Assembly (NCBI GenBank): GCA_025363025.1
Contig: JANYEO010000137.1
Coordinates: forward strand, 1-15,108
Reading direction: 5' to 3'
DNA: 15,108 nt
From: Opitutia bacterium
GTDB lineage: Bacteria; Verrucomicrobiota; Verrucomicrobiia; Opitutales; JANYEO01
In this document: piece by piece, positions 7,807-14,421 of the stretch
Layout: each line of letters starts with the position of its first letter
How positions within the stretch are numbered: the first letter of the stretch is position 1
The notes under the pieces: model-generated
Database searches by the model: none
What the model was told of the DNA's origin: nothing
Seen by the model: only the letters and a program-made list of their open reading frames with translations
Position numbers and translations under genes: made by a program

Positions 7807-8565
7807 ATGCAACAAACACCCCCCCCCATGGGGTTACTCCAACACCTAGAAGCCTTTCGGTCAACCCTTGTCGGGTGCGCGCTTGCACTACTCATAACAT
7901 GTGGGGGCGTGGCCTGCTTTTTGCCAGAAATGGCCAGCCTCCTCATGTGGCCGCTTCATCAAGCAATGATCGATGAGCCCCACTTACTCCAAGGCCTCGT
8001 GACCACTAGCCCCATGGGGGTTTTCTCCGTCCTTCTTCAAGTGTGCCTCTTAGGCGGGTTTGCCCTAGCTCTTCCCTTTATATTTTTTCTTCTTGGGCGC
8101 TTTATTGCCCCAGCCCTAACCCTTAGAGAAAAACAAGCCCTCATCCCCGCTGCTTTATCCGCCCTAGCTCTTTTTTTAATGGGGGCCCTTTTTAGCTACT
8201 TATGGCTTTTGCCGACCTCGCTCAAAGTAGCCATCGAACTAAACCGCATGTTTGGGTTCGAGCTCATCTGGTCCGCCCCCCACTACTATGGACTCGTAGT
8301 ATGGATGACCTTGGGGATTGGCTTATGTTTCGAATTCCCCCTAGTGCTCATTGTCCTCATCGCCCTAGGAGTAGTCCATACGGCCACCCTCGCCGTTTAC
8401 CGCCGACATATTATCGTCGGCATCCTTATTTTATCTGCCTTCATCACGCCAGGAGGGGACCCTCTCAGCCTCATCTTACTCGCTATCCCCCTATACGGGC
8501 TCTTTGAATTATCCCTCATCATAGGCAGGCGTTTTGAAACTGAGATATCACTCTCGCAAAATTAA
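7807..8565 (+). CDS. tatC: Sec-independent (twin-arginine) translocase subunit TatC
   Basis: The membrane core of the Tat pathway; it recognises twin-arginine signal peptides and exports folded proteins. It is 252 residues from the ATG at 7807, with about six membrane segments. Family landmarks are the N-terminal LQHLEAFRSTLVG (HLxELRxR type), TTSPMGVFSVLLQVCLLGGF followed by LGRFIAPALTLREKQAL in the first periplasmic and second cytoplasmic regions, GALFSYLWLLP, GLCFEFPLVLIVL with the conserved Glu, and SAFITPGGDPLSLILLAIP near the end. The frame is open from a TTG at 7801, but the ATG is preferred. Codons 5-7 are CCC CCC CCC, a nine-C tract, immediately followed by an in-frame ATG at 7828 that would give a protein 7 residues shorter and still complete. 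No tatA or tatB lies nearby. Confidence 0.94.
   Translation: MQQTPPPMGLLQHLEAFRSTLVGCALALLITCGGVACFLPEMASLLMWPLHQAMIDEPHLLQGLVTTSPMGVFSVLLQVCLLGGFALALPFIFFLLGRFIAPALTLREKQALIPAALSALALFLMGALFSYLWLLPTSLKVAIELNRMFGFELIWSAPHYYGLVVWMTLGIGLCFEFPLVLIVLIALGVVHTATLAVYRRHIIVGILILSAFITPGGDPLSLILLAIPLYGLFELSLIIGRRFETEISLSQN
7819..7827 (+). repeat. Nine-cytosine tract at the start of tatC
   Basis: A run of nine C encodes three prolines at codons 5-7 of tatC and lies directly before an in-frame ATG. Tracts of this length can slip during replication or transcription. Here slippage would change only ribosomes that start at 7807, because a start at 7828 is downstream of the tract. Whether the tract varies in nature cannot be told from one sequence. 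Confidence 0.7.
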
Positions 8566-8634
8566 GCCAAAAATACTGTAAACACCTTATATTGAGTTAA
8601 ATAAAAAGTCTTTTTTACCTTATTTTGGGATTGC

Positions 8635-8653
8635 GAAGGGATTAAAACCCTTC
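8635..8653. promoter_or_regulatory. Inverted repeat upstream of the LacI-type gene
   Basis: GAAGGG and CCCTTC are separated by seven A/T-rich bases and end 17 bp before the regulator's start codon. A dyad in this place may be an autoregulatory operator or a weak hairpin. It lacks the central CG typical of LacI-family operators and has no T-run after it, so neither an operator nor a terminator for tatC is well supported. A second, imperfect dyad centred on the CG at 8665-8666 lies even closer to the start. Confidence 0.35.
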
Positions 8654-8670
8654 ACCTTGTATAACGTATT

Positions 8671-9738
8671 ATGAAACTCAATTTCCAGAAAAAAATTACC
8701 CGTCGCGTCACCATTAAAGACCTAGCGGAAGACTTAGGCCTAAGCGTTGGAGCCATCTCCCAAGCCCTCAACCCGCGGGACAATATTAATATTAAGCTCA
8801 AGCCCGAGACCATTGCCCGCGTCCGCGCCCATGCCACGCAGCTCAACTACCGGCCTCATGCCGGGGCTAGCTCCATCCGCTCCCGTCATTTTTCAAATAT
8901 CGGCTACATGGTAGCCAAAGATGATCCAGAAGCTATAGAGCCCGCAGCCGCCCAATTTGGTATTCACGACGCCGCGCTCGAGCACAACTTCCGGGTAACC
9001 ATGATTCGCCTCCCGTCGCTAGAGGCCCGCAACCGCGAAGCCGTCTCCCGTGTTTTCCATGAGTCTCACTTAGATGCACTCATTATTCTCAATTACACCG
9101 GCACTCTTCCTGAATCTTATCAAAAAGTCCTAACCGATACCGATTTCCCGATCATTCACCTCAATACCAAGCAAGATCAACAAGCCGTTTATGTGAATGA
9201 CCTGGGCGGGGCCAAAACGCTTACCCAACATTTAATCGATCAAGGGTATCGCAATATTGCCTTTTTCAAAAGCCAGGCAGAAAGCTCAAAAAGCCTCCAC
9301 ACCAGCCTGACGGATCGTTATGCGGGCTATGCAGAAGCCATGCAAGCCGCCAATCTCACCCCCACCGAGCCTTGGATCCTGGAGCAAAAAGGGGAAGAAG
9401 CCACACTCGAATGGCTCTACAACAGCCAAACCCGGCCTGATGCCATCATTGCCTACTGCGATGCAGATGCATGGAGGGTTTGCAAAATGGCCTACCAACA
9501 AGGCCTACGCATCCCCGATGACCTCGCCGTAGCCGGCTTTAATGACGACGCTGCCGCCCGCTTCTCCTGGGTCCCGCTCACAACAATGGCGATTCCTTAT
9601 TATCAAATGGCCTACGCCGCCTTTAACCGCGCCGTGGCTCAAATTAATTCGGAGCTTCCCGCCGCCTTCCCTTCTATTTGCGTAGAACCGCGCCTCTGTA
9701 TCCGCGCCTCCACCCTGGCTAAAAAACATTCACGCTAA
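8671..9738 (+). CDS. LacI-family transcriptional regulator
   Basis: A 355-residue DNA-binding regulator. The N-terminus (about 11-60) holds the LacI-type helix-turn-helix VTIKDLAEDLGLSVGAISQAL followed by ETIARVRAHATQLNYRPHAG and a hinge helix (SSIRS). From about 75 to 340 it has a periplasmic-binding-protein-like sensor domain: the GGAKTLTQHLIDQGYRNIAFF segment, DAIIAYCDADAWRVCKMAYQQGLRIPDDLAVAGFND, and a final PLTTMAIPYYQMAYAAF strand-helix are typical of sugar-responsive members. The effector and targets are unknown. Unusually for this family, no transporter, glycosidase or sugar-metabolism gene lies next to it. The start codon is preceded by TATAAC five bases upstream rather than by a Shine-Dalgarno sequence. 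A strong hairpin follows the gene. Confidence 0.93.
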   Translation: MKLNFQKKITRRVTIKDLAEDLGLSVGAISQALNPRDNINIKLKPETIARVRAHATQLNYRPHAGASSIRSRHFSNIGYMVAKDDPEAIEPAAAQFGIHDAALEHNFRVTMIRLPSLEARNREAVSRVFHESHLDALIILNYTGTLPESYQKVLTDTDFPIIHLNTKQDQQAVYVNDLGGAKTLTQHLIDQGYRNIAFFKSQAESSKSLHTSLTDRYAGYAEAMQAANLTPTEPWILEQKGEEATLEWLYNSQTRPDAIIAYCDADAWRVCKMAYQQGLRIPDDLAVAGFNDDAAARFSWVPLTTMAIPYYQMAYAAFNRAVAQINSELPAAFPSICVEPRLCIRASTLAKKHSR

Positions 9739-9780
9739 AAGAACATCGTTTTTTCAGCATAAGCCTACTCTCAGGCCTTC

Positions 9781-9817
9781 AACAAACCCGCTGCGTGTTA
9801 GACACAGCGGGTTTGTT
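9781..9817. terminator. Strong hairpin after the LacI-type gene, likely terminator
   Basis: AACAAACCCGCTG pairs perfectly with CAGCGGGTTTGTT, a 13-bp stem with an 11-base loop, 42 bp after the regulator's stop. The arm composition (A-rich left, T-rich right) resembles a terminator. The bases after the stem are ATATATAG rather than a pure T-run, so its strength and direction are uncertain. Confidence 0.65.
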
Positions 9818-9823
9818 ATATAT

Positions 9824-9848
9824 AGTGCATTGAAATTAGAAATACACT
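9824..9848. repeat. Second inverted repeat of the intergenic cluster
   Basis: AGTGCATT and AATACACT form an 8-base dyad with one mismatch around a 9-base A-rich loop. It lies six bases after the strong hairpin. Alone it would not be remarkable. Confidence 0.4.
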
Positions 9849-9867
9849 GCATCTTATTTTTAACTCA

Positions 9868-9889
9868 GACTGCTTTAGCAGTCCGGACT
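9868..9889. repeat. Third inverted repeat with overlapping palindrome
   Basis: GACTGC-TTTA-GCAGTC is a six-base-pair stem with a four-base loop (9868-9883). It overlaps the perfect 10-bp palindrome AGTCCGGACT (9880-9889). The two are mutually exclusive as RNA folds, which would suit a switch, but could also be chance. Confidence 0.45.
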
Positions 9890-9890
9890 C

Positions 9891-9921
9891 GCGAAGTGTG
9901 AGGCCCTGTCTCACGCTTCGC
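9891..9921. repeat. Fourth inverted repeat, 12-bp stem
   Basis: GCGAAGTGTGAG pairs with CTCACGCTTCGC through 12 positions with a single T/G wobble, around the seven-base loop GCCCTGT. It is stable and GC-rich. In minus-strand RNA the wobble becomes an A/C mismatch, so the fold is better in the rightward transcript. No T-run follows on either strand, which argues against a simple terminator. Confidence 0.6.
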
Positions 9922-10011
9922 CTCTGTAGCGGTTTTCCATCTTCTCTTGATGCTGCACTTCACCCTTGAATGGGCCAGCCCCACCACCACCCGCATTATT
10001 TCTAAAATTAT

Positions 10012-10040
10012 TAGACAAAAAACACAAATAAAGCTATAGT
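10012..10040 (+). promoter_or_regulatory. Sigma-70-like promoter ending next to the start codon
   Basis: TAGACA (5 of 6 to TTGACA) and TATAGT (5 of 6 to TATAAT) are separated by exactly 17 bp. The expected transcription start is at about 10046-10049, while the next gene's ATG is at 10049. The mRNA would have almost no leader. The assignment is from consensus matching by eye; the start site is not measured. Confidence 0.6.
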
Positions 10041-10048
10041 GAGTCATC

Positions 10049-10663
10049 ATGAGCCCCTATCCTACCCTCAAACCCGTTATTTTCGCTCTCTTAGTCGCCT
10101 TGGCCCCTGCCAGCTTGTTTGCATTCGGCCTACCAGTCTTCGATGCAAAAGCGACCGAAAAAGCTCTTCAAGCTCTTCAAGCAGAACGAGATGCCTCCTG
10201 CCTACAAAGGGAAGCCCTCGACATTTTCATGTCCGCAAGCTTTTCCCGCTTCACTAAGGCAGAGTTGATCAGCAATGCCTCACTCATTACAGCCTGCCAA
10301 AGATACGACACCGCAAATAAAGAAATTTCAAAAACCCTCTCTTTGGTAAAAGTAAGCTTAGTACGACTCAAAGACACTCAAGCTGCCCTCAACGAAATGG
10401 ATTCACGAGAAGCGGCGATTTACTTCGATCCCTTTAATGCAATTCCCATCGCCAACCGGATGGATGCTTTGAAAACAGAAAAAACCGCACTCACACAGGA
10501 TCTGAAAAATCTTCCCGACATCGCAACTGATGCACTTAAAAGCATCTCCAAACTCAAACAACAAGAAGCAGATGCCCTGCAGCAAATGATCGATTTATCC
10601 TCAGACGCCTTCGCTAGCATCGATATTCACTCTATTCTTAAAACCCCTCCTCCTACCCCGTAA
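10049..10663 (+). CDS. Small secreted helical protein, function unknown
   Basis: A 204-residue protein with a clear signal peptide: short basic start, hydrophobic VIFALLVALAPASLFA, cleavage probably after residue 25. The mature protein begins FGLPVFDA and is then almost wholly helical and charged, with Lys/Glu/Gln/Leu-rich stretches at about 35-60, 90-120 and 140-180 that suggest coiled coils. It contains two cysteines (51 and 83) that might form a disulfide in the periplasm. It ends in a proline-rich tail (PPPTP). The signal followed by G-x-P-V-x-D faintly recalls VirB5/TrbJ-type secretion proteins, but no other secretion gene is present and I do not assign that function. It has its own promoter and converges with sdhB, 14 bp away. 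Confidence 0.68.
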   Translation: MSPYPTLKPVIFALLVALAPASLFAFGLPVFDAKATEKALQALQAERDASCLQREALDIFMSASFSRFTKAELISNASLITACQRYDTANKEISKTLSLVKVSLVRLKDTQAALNEMDSREAAIYFDPFNAIPIANRMDALKTEKTALTQDLKNLPDIATDALKSISKLKQQEADALQQMIDLSSDAFASIDIHSILKTPPPTP

Positions 10664-10677
10664 CTTGTCGCCCCTCT

Positions 10678-11439
10678 TTACTCTACCCCTGACACTATAT
10701 CCTTCATCTTAGCCACGGCCCATTCCCGGTTAAGCTGCCCAATAAAATCTAGCGGGATGCCCTTGGGGCACACGGCCTCGCATTCGCCATAATTACTACA
10801 ATTGCCAAAACCCGCCTCATCCATCGTCTTCACCATATTTAAGAGACGGCGGTTTTTTTCAGGCGCCCCCTGGGGCAACGTATTTAAATGAACAATTTTG
10901 GCAGAAACAAAGAGCATAGCCGAAGCATTCTTACAGGCCGCCACACAGGCCCCACAACCAATACACTCAGCGGCATCCATCGCTCGGTCCGCATCTGGCT
11001 TCGCAACTAGTGTCTGATTCGCCTCCGGGGCAGAACCCGTCCGAACGGAAATAAACCCACCGGATTGGATAATCTTATCAAAAGCGCTACGGTCCACCAC
11101 TAAGTCCCGCAACACCGGAAATGGCCGGGCCCGAAAGGGCTCAATCGTCACCGTCTCCCCATCGCGGAAGTGCCGCATATGTAGCTGACAAGTCGTCGTC
11201 GCGCGGCGCGGCCCATGGGCAATCCCGTTAATCGTGAGGGAGCACATCCCGCAAATCCCTTCGCGGCAATCATGGTCAAAAGCGACCCCTTCTTTTCCTT
11301 GAGTAATCAACTGCTCATTCAGCTGGTCCAACATTTCAAGAAAGGACGCATCCGGGGAAATATTATCCAATACGTAATCCTCAAACGCCCCTACCGCTGC
11401 CGCATTGGGTTGACGCCAAATTTTTAAGAAGAGCTTCAT
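10678..11439 (-). CDS. sdhB: Succinate dehydrogenase/fumarate reductase iron-sulfur subunit
   Basis: Passes electrons from the flavoprotein to the membrane cytochrome in complex II. It is 253 residues. The [2Fe-2S] ligands are Cys58, Cys63 and Cys66 (CREGICGMC) with Cys84. The [4Fe-4S] ligands are Cys149, Cys152 and Cys155 (CIGCGAC) with Cys224 (the CP motif). The [3Fe-4S] ligands are Cys159, Cys214 and Cys220. All ten expected cysteines are present and in the order known from E. coli SdhB. The sequence belongs with type-B enzymes of the SdhCAB order. It is the last gene of the leftward operon, 80 bp after sdhA, with a small GTTAAA/TTTAAC dyad (11469-11486) in that gap. No Shine-Dalgarno sequence is visible. 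Confidence 0.96.
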   Translation of the reverse strand: MKLFLKIWRQPNAAAVGAFEDYVLDNISPDASFLEMLDQLNEQLITQGKEGVAFDHDCREGICGMCSLTINGIAHGPRRATTTCQLHMRHFRDGETVTIEPFRARPFPVLRDLVVDRSAFDKIIQSGGFISVRTGSAPEANQTLVAKPDADRAMDAAECIGCGACVAACKNASAMLFVSAKIVHLNTLPQGAPEKNRRLLNMVKTMDEAGFGNCSNYGECEAVCPKGIPLDFIGQLNREWAVAKMKDIVSGVE

Positions 11440-11519
11440 GAAGGGAAATTTATTTAAAAAATCGTTGGGTTAAAAGGGTGTTTAACAATAAAAAGACCGC
11501 ACACAGAAAGAAGCCAGCC

Positions 11520-13436
11520 TCACTTATAGCTACGGGTTGAGAATTTCACTGCTTCATAAACTAAAGGCTCTTGATGACGCTCCGGTAACGCTGCATCCCC
11601 TTTGTGCTCCCAAACAGCCACATGGGCAAAGGCCTCGTCATTGCGTAACGCTTCCCCATCATCTGTCTGGTACTCGACCCGGAAGTGCCCCCCGCAGGAT
11701 TCTTCCCGGGCCAACGCATCACGACAAAGGAGTTCGCCAAATTCTAAAAAGTCCGCCACGCGGCCCGCCCGCTCAAGCTCCATATTTAGTGACTCTCCAG
11801 TACCCGGCACACACAGCTCCTTCCAAAAAGCTTCACGCAAGGCCGGTATCTCCTGTAAGGCCTCTTCAAGGCTTTGCTTGCTCCGGGCCATCCCACACTT
11901 CTCCCACATAATCTTCCCCAGCTCCACATGGAAGGACCGTGCAGATCGTTTTCCGCCAATCGATAAAAAGCGGGCTGTTCGCTCTTTCACCGCTTCAATG
12001 GCCGCCTTAAAAGGAGCCACCTCAAGCGAAGGCCTATTCGCCCCCACCTCAGCCAAATAATTAGGCAAAGTTGCTGGCAACACAAAATACCCATCAGCCA
12101 ATCCTTGCATCAGTGCACTGGCCCCCAACCGATTGGCCCCATGGTCAGAGAAGTTAGCCTCTCCTAAAACAAAGAGCCCGGGGACGTTACTCATCAAATT
12201 ATAATCAACCCACAGCCCGCCCATCGTGTAATGCACGGCTGGGTAAATTTTCATGGGGCGCTCATAAGCATTTTCGCCCGTAATACACTCATACATCTCA
12301 AAGAGGTTCCCATAACGCTCGGCAATAGCCTTCTGGCCAAGACGCTGGATGGCATCTGCAAAGTCTAAATACACCCCTTGTCCGCCAGGGGCAATGCTCC
12401 GCCCACTATCACACGCCTCTTTCGCTGCGCGGGAGGAAATATCCCGTGGGGCCAAATTCCCAAAACTCGGGTACTTGCGCTCTAAGAAATAATCGCGCGC
12501 CTCCTCCGGAACCATTTTGGGATCCAGCGGGCAGTCCTCAATTTTCTTCGGTACCCACACGCGCCCATCATTGCGGAGGGACTCGCTCATAAGCGTCAAC
12601 TTACTTTGATCCTCCCCATGTTGCGGAATGCACGTTGGGTGAATTTGTGTATAACAAGGGTTAGCAAAACCCGCTCCGCGTTTAAAAGAGCGGTAAGCCG
12701 CCGTCACATTACACCCCTGTGCATTGGTCGAAAGGTAAAACACATTTCCATACCCGCCTGTAGCTAGGATGACCGCATCCGCACTCCAGGCCTCAATCGC
12801 CCCGGTTACCAAATGCCGGGTAATAATCCCCTTGGCATGCCCATCGACAATGACCACATCCAGCATCTCATGCCGGTTATACATTTTCACCGTCCCCAAG
12901 CCAATCTGCCGGCTAAGAGAGGAATACGCTCCGAGCAAAAGTTGCTGCCCCGTCTGCCCGCGCGCATAAAAAGTGCGGGAAACCTGGGCCCCTCCAAAAG
13001 ATCGATTATCTAAATAACCACTGTACTCCCGGGCAAAAGGCACCCCTTGAGCAACGCATTGATCAATAATATTAACACTGACCTGGGCCAAACGGTAAAC
13101 ATTCGCCTCCCGCGCCCGGAAGTCCCCCCCCTTAATTGTATCATAAAAAAGCCGGCGAATACTGTCCCCGTCATTCGGATAGTTTTTGGCCGCATTCACC
13201 CCCCCTTGGGCGGCAATACTATGGGCCCGGCGCGGGCTATCTTGGTAGCAAAAACACGATACATTATACCCCTGCTCAGCCAGGGTTGCCGCTGCAGCCC
13301 CCCCTGCAAGGCCAGAACCAACCACAATCACATGGTATTTTCGTCGATTGGCCGGGTTTACGAGCTTAACACTAAAGCGATGATTGTCCCACTTGTCTGC
13401 AAGCGGGCCGGAGGGTATCTGGGCGTCAAGGCGCAT
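11520..13436 (-). CDS. sdhA: Succinate dehydrogenase/fumarate reductase flavoprotein subunit
   Basis: The catalytic subunit that oxidises succinate to fumarate (or the reverse), with covalently bound FAD; it faces the cytoplasm. It is 638 residues, normal for type-B forms. The dinucleotide-binding GSGLAGG is at 40-46. AHSIAAQGG at 71-79 contains the FAD-linked histidine (His72), followed by KGGDF at 102-106. Further on are IHPTCIP (substrate His), LMSESLRNDGRVWVP (catalytic Arg region), HYTMGG (second active-site His) and GANRLGASALMQGL (substrate Arg). The RNDGRVWVP wording matches the Bacteroidota/Wolinella-like group rather than the E. coli group. Three runs of 7-8 G on the coding strand encode the conserved Gly-Gly pairs. 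It follows sdhC by 17 bp. Confidence 0.97.
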   Translation of the reverse strand: MRLDAQIPSGPLADKWDNHRFSVKLVNPANRRKYHVIVVGSGLAGGAAAATLAEQGYNVSCFCYQDSPRRAHSIAAQGGVNAAKNYPNDGDSIRRLFYDTIKGGDFRAREANVYRLAQVSVNIIDQCVAQGVPFAREYSGYLDNRSFGGAQVSRTFYARGQTGQQLLLGAYSSLSRQIGLGTVKMYNRHEMLDVVIVDGHAKGIITRHLVTGAIEAWSADAVILATGGYGNVFYLSTNAQGCNVTAAYRSFKRGAGFANPCYTQIHPTCIPQHGEDQSKLTLMSESLRNDGRVWVPKKIEDCPLDPKMVPEEARDYFLERKYPSFGNLAPRDISSRAAKEACDSGRSIAPGGQGVYLDFADAIQRLGQKAIAERYGNLFEMYECITGENAYERPMKIYPAVHYTMGGLWVDYNLMSNVPGLFVLGEANFSDHGANRLGASALMQGLADGYFVLPATLPNYLAEVGANRPSLEVAPFKAAIEAVKERTARFLSIGGKRSARSFHVELGKIMWEKCGMARSKQSLEEALQEIPALREAFWKELCVPGTGESLNMELERAGRVADFLEFGELLCRDALAREESCGGHFRVEYQTDDGEALRNDEAFAHVAVWEHKGDAALPERHQEPLVYEAVKFSTRSYK

Positions 13437-13453
13437 AGAAAAAGATAGTTAAG

Positions 13454-14227
13454 TTAAAGGGATTCAGAATCAAAAGGCTCGGCCTCGATCGATAAAATAA
13501 TCACTTCCTCATCCCCCATCATAGGGGGCAAGATGCGACTGATAACCCCGAGCGGCACCACGACAAATCCAATAAAAATCACCCAACCATAAACCCTAGC
13601 CAACCCCTTCAGCATCGGCCGCGTCCGCTTATTCGTCCAGCCCAAGGTTTGGAACATACTCCATACCGCATGGCTCAAATGCAAACACAAGGCCCCCATA
13701 GCAAAGAGATAAAAACCCGTAACCCATGGCTTAGAAAAACTATCTACTACCATCTGATAAACATTAAAGACTACATCCCCCTCTAATATAGTATAATAAT
13801 CCTCCATCTGGTATTCGGGGAAGATCACCCGCGTGGTAAAGTGCAAGACGTGGAAGACGATGAAAAAAAGCAGTAACGACCCCGAAAGTCCCATTGTCCG
13901 CGAAGCCCAAGTCGCCCGGACAACCGCCTGCTTCAAGTATCCCTGTGGGCGAGCCGCCCGGTTCTCCTTCGTAAGCAAAATGGCCATCCAAACATGCACC
14001 CCAATAGCCACTATCAAAAAGCCCCGCATCCCCCAGAGCAACGCCCCTGGCAAGGTCTTCAAAAAATGCGCATACTGATTAATCGCATCCGGCCCACGAA
14101 ACATTTGCAAGTTCCCCATCATGTGGACGAGGACAAAGCCCACCATGACAAAGCCTGTCAAAGCCATGAGGTACTTTTTGAAAAGAGAAGGGATACAAGA
14201 CCCCGATAAATTGCAGGGAGCAGCCAT
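13454..14227 (-). CDS. sdhC: Succinate dehydrogenase cytochrome b subunit, type B (di-haem)
   Basis: The single membrane anchor of type-B complex II, which carries two haem b and exchanges electrons with the quinone pool (often menaquinone). It is 257 residues with about five membrane helices, at roughly 16-38, 60-86, 113-134, 167-190 and 211-231. Likely haem ligands are His35 (VHMMGN), His78 (GVHVW), His126 (VFHVLH) and His183 (CLHLSH), one in each of the first four helices, as known from Bacillus and Wolinella enzymes. No separate sdhD is expected or present. It is the first gene of the operon; 194 bp lie between it and the next leftward gene upstream. Confidence 0.95.
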   Translation of the reverse strand: MAAPCNLSGSCIPSLFKKYLMALTGFVMVGFVLVHMMGNLQMFRGPDAINQYAHFLKTLPGALLWGMRGFLIVAIGVHVWMAILLTKENRAARPQGYLKQAVVRATWASRTMGLSGSLLLFFIVFHVLHFTTRVIFPEYQMEDYYTILEGDVVFNVYQMVVDSFSKPWVTGFYLFAMGALCLHLSHAVWSMFQTLGWTNKRTRPMLKGLARVYGWVIFIGFVVVPLGVISRILPPMMGDEEVIILSIEAEPFDSESL

Positions 14228-14262
14228 AACAATAGGAGCGTTAAAAATACCTTAATCTATTT

Positions 14263-14289
14263 GATTGGGCCGGCAGGCCCACTCCAATC
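14263..14289. terminator. GC-rich hairpin upstream of sdhC
   Basis: GGGCC-GGCA-GGCCC forms a tight stem that lies inside a wider dyad, GATTGG with CCAATC. It sits between the leftward gene at 14422 and sdhC, 36 bp before the sdhC start. It could end the upstream transcript or act in the sdhC leader. There is no T-run after it on either strand, so this is a weak call. Confidence 0.4.
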
Positions 14290-14421
14290 TTATTGATAGC
14301 AGGAAGATGCTAGCAAGATATATTTATCAATTAATTTCATCCAAATGCCCTAGCCAATAGAGCATTACCCCTCTCACTAAATAATTTCTAATTTCAGGAG
14401 GAATTTCAATCTGCGGCTCTC

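Larger units (their letters stand above)
9739..10048. other. Intergenic region of 310 bp with four inverted repeats
   Basis: No convincing gene lies here. A leftward frame of 61 codons (9865-10050) crosses the repeats and looks non-coding. The left half (9781-9921) holds four successive inverted repeats, described separately. The right half is a C/T-rich stretch followed by an A-rich stretch with a good promoter at 10012-10040. A structured RNA, a degenerate repeat element, or stacked transcription ends are the possibilities; the sequence does not match any RNA family that I recognise. Confidence 0.5.

Noticed and set aside
9865..10050. Leftward open frame of 61 codons in the intergenic region
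   Set aside because: It crosses two strong inverted repeats, has a basic low-complexity product without recognisable motifs, and overlaps the promoter and start of the rightward gene.
10049..10663. Type IV secretion (VirB5/TrbJ-like) protein
   Set aside because: Only the residues just after the signal peptide are similar, the protein is otherwise unlike that family to my eye, and there are no other secretion genes in the window.
11537..12060. Rightward open frames of 124 and 152 codons opposite sdhA
   Set aside because: They are antisense to a well-conserved gene, rich in Pro/Ser/Arg as expected from its complement, and have no motif of their own.
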